Assembly (NCBI GenBank): GCA_016946835.1 | Contig: JACVTC010000012.1 | Span: 708,501 to 772,500, forward strand | Reading direction: 5' to 3' | Source of the DNA: Neocallimastix lanati (nom. inval.) | Lineage: Eukaryota; Neocallimastigomycota; Neocallimastigomycetes; Neocallimastigales; Neocallimastigaceae | Length of the DNA: 64,000 nucleotides | Shown: in pieces, positions 56,800 to 64,000 of the stretch | Layout: the number at the start of each line of letters is the position of its first letter | How positions within the stretch are numbered: the first letter of the stretch is position 1 | Made by a program: the position numbers and the translations under genes | The notes under the pieces: generated by a model | The model's database searches: none | The model's input: only the letters and a program-made list of their open reading frames with translations | What the model was told of the DNA's origin: nothing

Positions 56800-57130
56800 T
56801 AATTATTTATTATTCAATTATTCAATTATTTATTATTTATTATTTATTATTTAATATTTATTATTATTAATATAATTAATATTATTATTTATTATTAATT
56901 ATTTATTATTTAATATTTAATTATTTATTATTTATTATTTATTATTTATTTATATTATTTATTATTTATTATTCAATTATTTATTATTTATTATTTAATT
57001 ATTTATTATTTATTATTTAATTATTTATTATTTAATTATTTATTATTTATTATTTATTATTTAATTATTTATTATTTATTATTTAATTATTATTTATTAA
57101 TAAATACTCCTGTTATTATTTATTATTTAT
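56800..57130. repeat. ATTATTT heptamer array 1
   Basis: Mostly tandem ATTATTT/ATTATTTA units with some AATTATTT variants. It is closed on the right by the motif TTAATAAATACTC. Confidence 0.85.
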
Positions 57131-57679
57131 TATTTATTTACATTCTACATCATAGTTGTAAATCCATATAAATAAACAATTATAGAAGTAATTAAATGCA
57201 ACAACAACTAATTATATAAATGATTATATCAACAATAAATACACAATTATATAAACAATATTAATCAATTATATATTACATTTGAATATAATATAAATAA
57301 AATTATATTTAAATAAGAATAAACTTCAAAATAAATAAAAAAAAAAGTTTATCTTGATAAATTTAATTTACATTAAAAAAATTTTTTTTCCTTTTTTTAA
57401 TTTTGTAATAGGTTACACAACAGAGATGGCAATATAATGCAATATGTGGACCTATTTATTGTAATATATAGGAAGATGGAAAAATTAGATTGGAATGAAA
57501 AAAAAAAAAAAAGTTACTGAATTAGCATGTAAATAGTTGAGCCACTCTTTTTAAGGCTTATTTTTTTTTAATTTATTTTTATTTATTTTTATATTAAGTT
57601 AAAATATACTCTGAATATACATTAATATAAATAAAGAATATATGTTAATATTAAAAAAAAACATAAATTCTAAAAAACA

Positions 57680-57950
57680 CATAATAAATAATAAATCATA
57701 AATAATAAAAAGAATAAAATAATTATTTATTACTAAATAATAAATCATAAATAATAAAAAGAATAAAATAATTATTTATTACTAAATAATAAATCATAAA
57801 TAATAAAAAGAATAAAATAATTATTTATTACTAAATAATAAATCATAAATAATAAAAAGAATAGAATAATTATTTATTACTAAATAATAAATAATAATAA
57901 AAAGAATAGAATAATTATTTATTACTAAATAATAAATCATAAATAATAAT
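57680..57950. repeat. 49-bp tandem repeat, about 5.5 copies
   Basis: The unit contains AATCATAAATAATAAAAAGA and ATTATTTATTACTAAAT. Unit starts fall at 57694, 57743, 57792 and 57841, exactly 49 bp apart. Later units are shortened. Confidence 0.85.
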
Positions 57951-58091
57951 TGTTGAATTATATATAATAAGTAATAATTGTTGAGTAAGATTTACATATT
58001 AAATAATTAAATAAAAATAAAAAATGGTATAAATAAATAAACAATAACCATTATAAAATTAAATTATTAATAAAGGATAAACTAATAAACC

Positions 58092-58092
<1 letters not shown>

Positions 58093-58136
<44 letters not shown>
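58093..58136. repeat. Poly(A) run of about 43 nt
   Basis: An unbroken A run followed by GAGAGAGAGA. No element body is recognisable on either side, so it may be slippage rather than an insertion tail. Confidence 0.7.
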
Positions 58137-58139
<3 letters not shown>

Positions 58140-58644
58140 AGAGAGAAAAGCTTTTCATCCTTAAGTATAAGATAACTTATTTATTTATAATTAGATTAGC
58201 TATCATTATTCATTATTAAAAAAATAAAAAAAAAAAAAGCAGTTATTTAAAAACAATTCTAATCCATATCCATTGGTTATTGCTTAATAATAAGGCAATG
58301 GACAATTTCAAAATGGTATTGAAAGTACGAATAATTTTATTTTAATAAATTATATATTTTTTATATAAATAAACTTAAACTAAAATGGATAGATAAATAG
58401 TTAAATATATTTATTATTGTTAATAATATTTTTATACTTTTTAAATAGCTCCGTTATTTAATATATAAATATAGATGTTGATTTTTATTATTTAAACTGT
58501 TACATCTACTTTTAAAAAACAAAAAAATAAAATATAATTAAATAAAATAAAGTTATAAAAGTAATTTAGAACATAAAAATAAAAAATAAAAAATTAAAAT
58601 AAAAAAAAAGTGGAGTGGTGGTGCTGGTGGTAAAAATATTTTAA

Positions 58645-58658
58645 AATAATTTATTATT

Positions 58659-58690
<32 letters not shown>

Positions 58691-59110
58691 TCATTCAATT
58701 ATTTATTATTTAATTATTTATTATTCAATTATTTATTATTTATTATTTATTATTTATTATTTATTATTTATTATTTATTATTTATTATTTATTATTTATT
58801 ATTTATTATTTATTATTTATTATTTATTATTTATTATTTATTATTTATTATTTATTATTTATTATTTATTATTTATTATTTATTATTTATTATTTATTAT
58901 TTATTATTTATTATTTATTATTTATTATTTATTATTTATTATTTATTATTTATTATTTATTATTTATTATTTATTATTTATTATTTATTAATAAATACTC
59001 TTTTTATTATTTATTATTATTTATTATTTATTATTTATTATTTATTATTTATTATTTATTATTTATTAATAAATACTCTTTTTATTATTTATTATTTATT
59101 ATTCCATTAT
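58645..59110. repeat. ATTATTT heptamer array 2
   Basis: A near-perfect ATTATTT array of about 250 bp, then two copies of TTATTAATAAATACTCTTTT separating further heptamer stretches. Confidence 0.9.
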
Positions 59111-60419
59111 ATTCAATTATTTTTATCATGTCACAGTAACACAAGAAAAAAAATTATTTGTTTAACCATGTATTTATTTATTTTACATAATGTATTTATT
59201 TATTTTACATAATGTATATAGTTTATTTATAATATTTATACAGAAAAGTGATGTTAAGTTTTGTTAATAAAAAATATATATAAATATTATTAAGATTAAA
59301 AGTTAAAAAATTGAAAGTACAAAATTTATTTTTTTTTTTAAAAAAAAAAAAGAAAGAGAAGAAGATGAAGAAGAAGAAGAAAAGATTTTTTAAATTGAAT
59401 AATTAATTTTAGATTGTTTTTGAATGGATGAACTACACTTCAATTTAAAATTGAATATTGAAAATTAACAAAAAAAAATAATAAAAAAAAAAGGTAAAAA
59501 TAATATTGTTGAAGAATGAAGATAGAATTAGCATCATTAAATCATTAATCATTCTTATTCACCCTAAAAAAAACTATTAGAAATAAATCTCCAAAGAAAA
59601 AAACATTAAAGTACTCACTATTCAGTTTATGTGTTGAAAAATAAGGATAAAATAAGATTCTAAAGTATTATAAAAGTAGAAAGTCATCAATAAAAATAAG
59701 GATAATAAAACATTGATAAAATAAATAGTTGAAATATAAAGAACAGATTGAATGATAAATAAAATAAAATAAAATAAAATAAAAAAATATTCAAACAAAT
59801 AACTTTTAAATATTTCTTATTATTTTTTTTTTATTTCTTCCCATAAACATTAAATAAATTTAAATAAAAATTAACAATTAAGCACAAAAATAATAAAAAA
59901 TAGTTTTTTTTTAATTTTTCTTTAGTTTTTGTGCCCTTTTTTTTTTTTGTTTGTTTTTTTTTTAAAGATTTTAAAGATTTTTCAATTTTCAAAATTTTCA
60001 AAATTTTCAGATTAACTTTTTTTTTAAAATTTTCATCCTTAAACTTTATTTATTAAGATTTTAGCCATGCACAAACTTTATTTATTATGATTTTTGGTGG
60101 AAAGTCAAATTCTGTTAAAAAAATTCTTTTTATGTTTTTTTTTATTTAAAGTTAAAATAAACAAAAAGTTTATTGTTAATATACAGATTTAATTAATTTC
60201 AATGGATTTCAATACATTGTTAATATATTGTTTAAAAAAGTTTACAATTAAAATGAAAAATAAAACATATTAAAAATATATTAAAAATAATGAAAATATA
60301 TATTACAATATAATATAAAAGATAATTTTATATTTATAATAAATGTATAATATATAATAGATAATATATGATATATATAATATAAATATATTAAAATAAT
60401 ACAGAATAAAAAAATTTAA

Positions 60420-60955
60420 CTTATTTAATTATTTATTATTTAATATTTAATTATTTAATTATTTATTATTTAATTATTTATTATTCAATTATTTATTATT
60501 TATTATTTATTATTTATTATTTATTATTTATTATTTATTATTTATTATTTATTATTTATTATTTATTATTTATTATTTATTATTTATTATTTATTATTTA
60601 TTATTTATTATTTATTATTTATTATTTATTATTTATTAATAAATACTTCTTTTTATTATTTATAATTTATTATTTAGTATTCAATTATTTATTATTTATT
60701 ATTTATTATTTATTATTTATTATTTATTATTTATTATTTATTATTTATTATTTATTATTTATTATTTATTATTTATTCATTATTTATTATTTATTATTTA
60801 TTATTTATTATGTATTATGTATTAATTTATTATTTATTATTTATTATTTATTATTTATTATTTATTATTTATTATTTATTATTTATTATTTATTATTTAT
60901 TATTTATTATTTATTATTTATTATTTATTATTTATTATTTATTATTTATATAATT
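60420..60955. repeat. ATTATTT heptamer array 3
   Basis: Long tandem ATTATTT tracts with one punctuating TTATTAATAAATACTTCTTT near 60635. Confidence 0.9.
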
Positions 60956-60997
60956 TTTTTAATATATTTTTCAAGAGAATTTTTTTTTGCCATTTTT

Positions 60998-61041
<44 letters not shown>

Positions 61042-61812
61042 TTAATTAATGAACAATATATTAATTGTTACTCCTTTTTTAAATATAATAAAATAACATA
61101 ATAAAATGTATTGTAATACAAATGCATGAAATGTAATGTAATACAAAAATGATCAAATTTTTTTTTTTATTTTTATAATTCATACCATTCAATAAAAATT
61201 AACTAATCCTAAAGGTTAAATGAAGAAAGATGAATATTCATAAATAATAATAAATAGTTGAATAATAGTAATAATATTATATATTTGAATAATATTAATA
61301 ATATGAAATGGAATAATAAGAAATGGAATAATAATATTAATAATAAGAAATGGAATAATAATATTAATAATAAGTAATTAATAAATAATTGGATAATAAC
61401 AATAATAATAATAAAATGTTAAAATTTATGCAATGATACACAATGATATTTATAGTAATGGTGGTTAAACTTTTGTTTTTTTTTTTTAGTTTCTTTGATT
61501 TGCTTTTACATATTTATATTTTAAGTTTATGTATAATCAAACATTTTATTTTTTAAAAAAAAAATAAAAAACAAGAAATAAAGTAAAAAGAAAAGAAAGT
61601 AAAGTAAAAAGAAAAGAAAAGAAAGTAAAAAGATAAAAAGATAATTAAATAATAAAAGTAATAATAGAAAGTAAATAATAGTACTAATTGTAGTAATTAA
61701 GAATAAATAAGTAAACAGTAATTTAATTATAATTGATTTAAAGAAAACAATTTTTTCTATCCTATTTTATAGATAATGACGAGATTAGACGTGGTAATTG
61801 AGGATAGGCAAA

Positions 61813-61882
61813 TTTAATAATAATAATAATAATAATAAAACGCGAAGTCTAAAGCGTTTTATTATTATTATTATTATTAAAC
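61813..61882. repeat. Perfect long hairpin with (AAT)n arms
   Basis: The arm (AAT)7-AAAACGC is followed by the loop GAAGTCTAAA and then GCGTTTT-(ATT)6-AAAC. The arms pair without mismatch for about 25 bp around a 10-nt loop. The GC clamp CGC/GCG next to the loop makes this more than chance in AT-rich DNA. Confidence 0.8.
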
Positions 61883-62339
61883 TTTTATTGATTATTATTA
61901 TTATTTATTATTTAATTATTATTATTTATAATTATTATTTAAATATTTTTTATTTATTATTTAATTATTATTATTTATTATTTAAATATTTTTTATTTAT
62001 TATTTATTATTATTTATTATTTAATTATTATTATTTATAATTATTTTGTAATTATTAATTATTTTTCCTTTTTTTTCCTTTTTTTTTTTCTTTTTTTGGA
62101 CTTATTAATTATGCAGTAGGTTAAGAAATGTCCCTTCTTTTTTTTTTTTTATTTTTTATTATTACTTATATATTCTTGTTTTTATTTCCTTTTTCTTCTT
62201 CTTCTTCTTCTTCATTATTTTTATTTCATTATGGTTTATTTGATTATGGTTTTTTATAGATAATATCTAATTCATTATTAACTATTATTCATCCATTACA
62301 ATTTATTTATTATCCATACAGATGAATCATAATTAATGA

Positions 62340-62450
62340 TATTCTCTCGTTTACTATTAATTCTATTTAGTTTACTATTAATTCTATTTAGTTTACTATT
62401 AATTCTATTTAGTTTACTATTAATTCTATTTAGTTTACTATTAATTTATT
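62340..62450. repeat. 21-bp tandem repeat, about five copies
   Basis: The unit TTTACTATTAATTCTATTTAG is repeated without change about four times. The ORF across it is a reflection of the repeat. Confidence 0.85.
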
Positions 62451-62789
62451 TTATAAAAAAAAATTTTTTATTTTTTATTTTTTTTTCTTTATTTAGTCAA
62501 TTAAAATTTTTTTTTATTTTAAATTTAAACCAAATATATTTATATTATTTATATAAAATATAATATAAATATATTTGTGTAATCAATATAAAAAAATTTT
62601 TTTATTTTTCTATCAATACTCCTCATATTATTAATATATACTATTAATATATGATGGAATTGAATCATCATTGATATACATATTATATTGAATAATTATT
62701 TCATATTTAATTTTATATTTAATATATATTATTTTATTAATAATAATAAATACTCTTTAATTATATAATAATTTACTAATAAATACTCT

Positions 62790-63350
62790 TATTATTTATT
62801 ATTTATTTATTTATTATTTATTATTTATTTATTTATTATTTATTATTTATTATTTATTATTTATTATTTATTTATTTATTATTTATTATTTATTATTTAT
62901 TATTTATTTTTTATTATTTATTATTTATTATTTATTATTAAATTATTTATTATTTATTATTTATTATTTATTATTTATTATTAAATTATTTATTATTTAT
63001 TATTTATTATTTATTATTTATTATTTATTATTTATTATTTATTATTTATTATTTATTATTTATTATTTATTATTTATTATTTATTATTTATTATTTATTA
63101 TTTATTATTTATTATTTATTATTTATTATTTATTATTTATTATTTATTATTTATTATTTATTATTTATTATTTATTATTTATTATTATTATTATTTATTA
63201 TTTATTATTTATTATTTATTATTTATTATTTATTATTTATTATTTATTATTTATTATTTATTATTTATTATTTATTATTTATTATTAAATTATTTATTAT
63301 TTATTATTTATTATTTATTATTTATTATTTATAATTTATTTATTATTCAT
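62790..63350. repeat. ATTATTT heptamer array 4
   Basis: More than 500 bp of ATTATTT units with occasional ATT-length shifts and AAATT interruptions. The punctuating motif (AATAAATACTCTT) precedes it at about 62748 and 62778. Confidence 0.9.
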
Positions 63351-64000
63351 AAGTTTTTATGCCATTTTTTATTATAAAAAAAAAAAAAAAGCGGCATAAA
63401 AATTTCTTCCAAATGGTTAAAAGTAATAATAAATTAAAAATAAAATAAATTAATAAAAAAAAATAAAAAAATAAAAATAAAAAAATGAATTGAATAGAAA
63501 AGATTGAAAATGGCATAAAATTTTATATATATAAAAAGAAAAAAAAAAAAATGACATAAAAATAATTTAATATATATAAAAGAAAAAAAAAAAGATGACA
63601 TAATATTTAAATAAAATGACATAAAAATTAGATAAAATTTTACATAAAATAAAAATTAAATAAATAAAAATAAAAATAATATATAAAATAAATAAATAAA
63701 TAAATAAATAATGATTATATAAATAAATATTTTTATAATAAATAAATAAATAATAATTAAATATTAAATAATTTTTATTTATTTTATTTTATTTCCTATT
63801 TTTTATATACATTTTTTAATCTTTTATAAATAAATAAATAGAAAATAAATATATAAATAAATAAAAATTAAATATATAAATAAATAAAAGTAAATAAATA
63901 AATAATAAATAAAAATTAAATAAAAATCATCTTTTTTTCATTTTCATTTTATTCATTCTTCTATTGGATTTCACTTCTCCTATTTTGATATACACTTCAA

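Noticed and set aside
62336-62563. 75-aa hydrophobic ORF
   Set aside because: Most of it is a 21-bp tandem repeat read through; there is no coding signal beyond the repeat.
58645-63350. CRISPR-like direct repeats
   Set aside because: The repeats are a pure AT heptamer without unique spacers of uniform size, in a eukaryotic setting; they are simple satellites.

Overview
The window looks like nuclear DNA of an extremely AT-rich eukaryote. An anaerobic gut fungus (Neocallimastigomycota) fits best: homopolymer-rich intergenic DNA, a host gene with a GTAAGT...AG intron, single-ORF endonuclease/RT LINEs, Ty3-type LTR elements and a FLYWCH-type MULE. The species cannot be fixed from the sequence, and a dictyostelid-like AT-rich genome is the main alternative. 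Only one ordinary host protein gene and three copies of a tRNA pair were found; most of the first 50 kb is transposable-element DNA.

1-14.1 kb: the pol end and 3' LTR of a Ty3-type element that runs off the left edge, then a chain of LTRs joined end to end through short spacers that are nearly all CCAT or CCCAA. 14.1-17.6 kb: an inverted partial LTR split by a decayed MULE; an empty copy of the same site lies near 33.85 kb. 17.6-38.5 kb: three copies of one cassette (LINE 3' end, short LINE tail, tRNA-Gly(UCC), tRNA-Cys(GCA), all minus strand). Upstream of each tRNA-Cys an LTR begins 15-16 bp from the tRNA 5' end. Copy 1 is followed by two solo LTRs, a nearly whole 7.9-kb Ty3-type element and another solo LTR. 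Copy 2 is followed by six solo LTRs in a row. Copy 3 is followed by a young gag-only LTR element.

39.2-50.8 kb: a pile of minus-strand LINEs, two with complete long ORFs (1495 and 1361 aa) and several 5'-truncated relatives, with a shared repeat block ('R') upstream of each. 52.2-53.7 kb: a spliced host gene for a four-pass membrane protein of unknown function. 53.7-64 kb: AT-rich DNA without recognisable genes, dominated by ATTATTT heptamer arrays punctuated by a recurring motif, other tandem repeats and one perfect long hairpin.

The main idea is that tandem tRNA-Cys/tRNA-Gly units act as landing pads. LTR elements appear to have integrated again and again at one position upstream of the Pol III unit. 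This leaves ladders of LTRs whose rungs are copies of the same 4-5 bp target.
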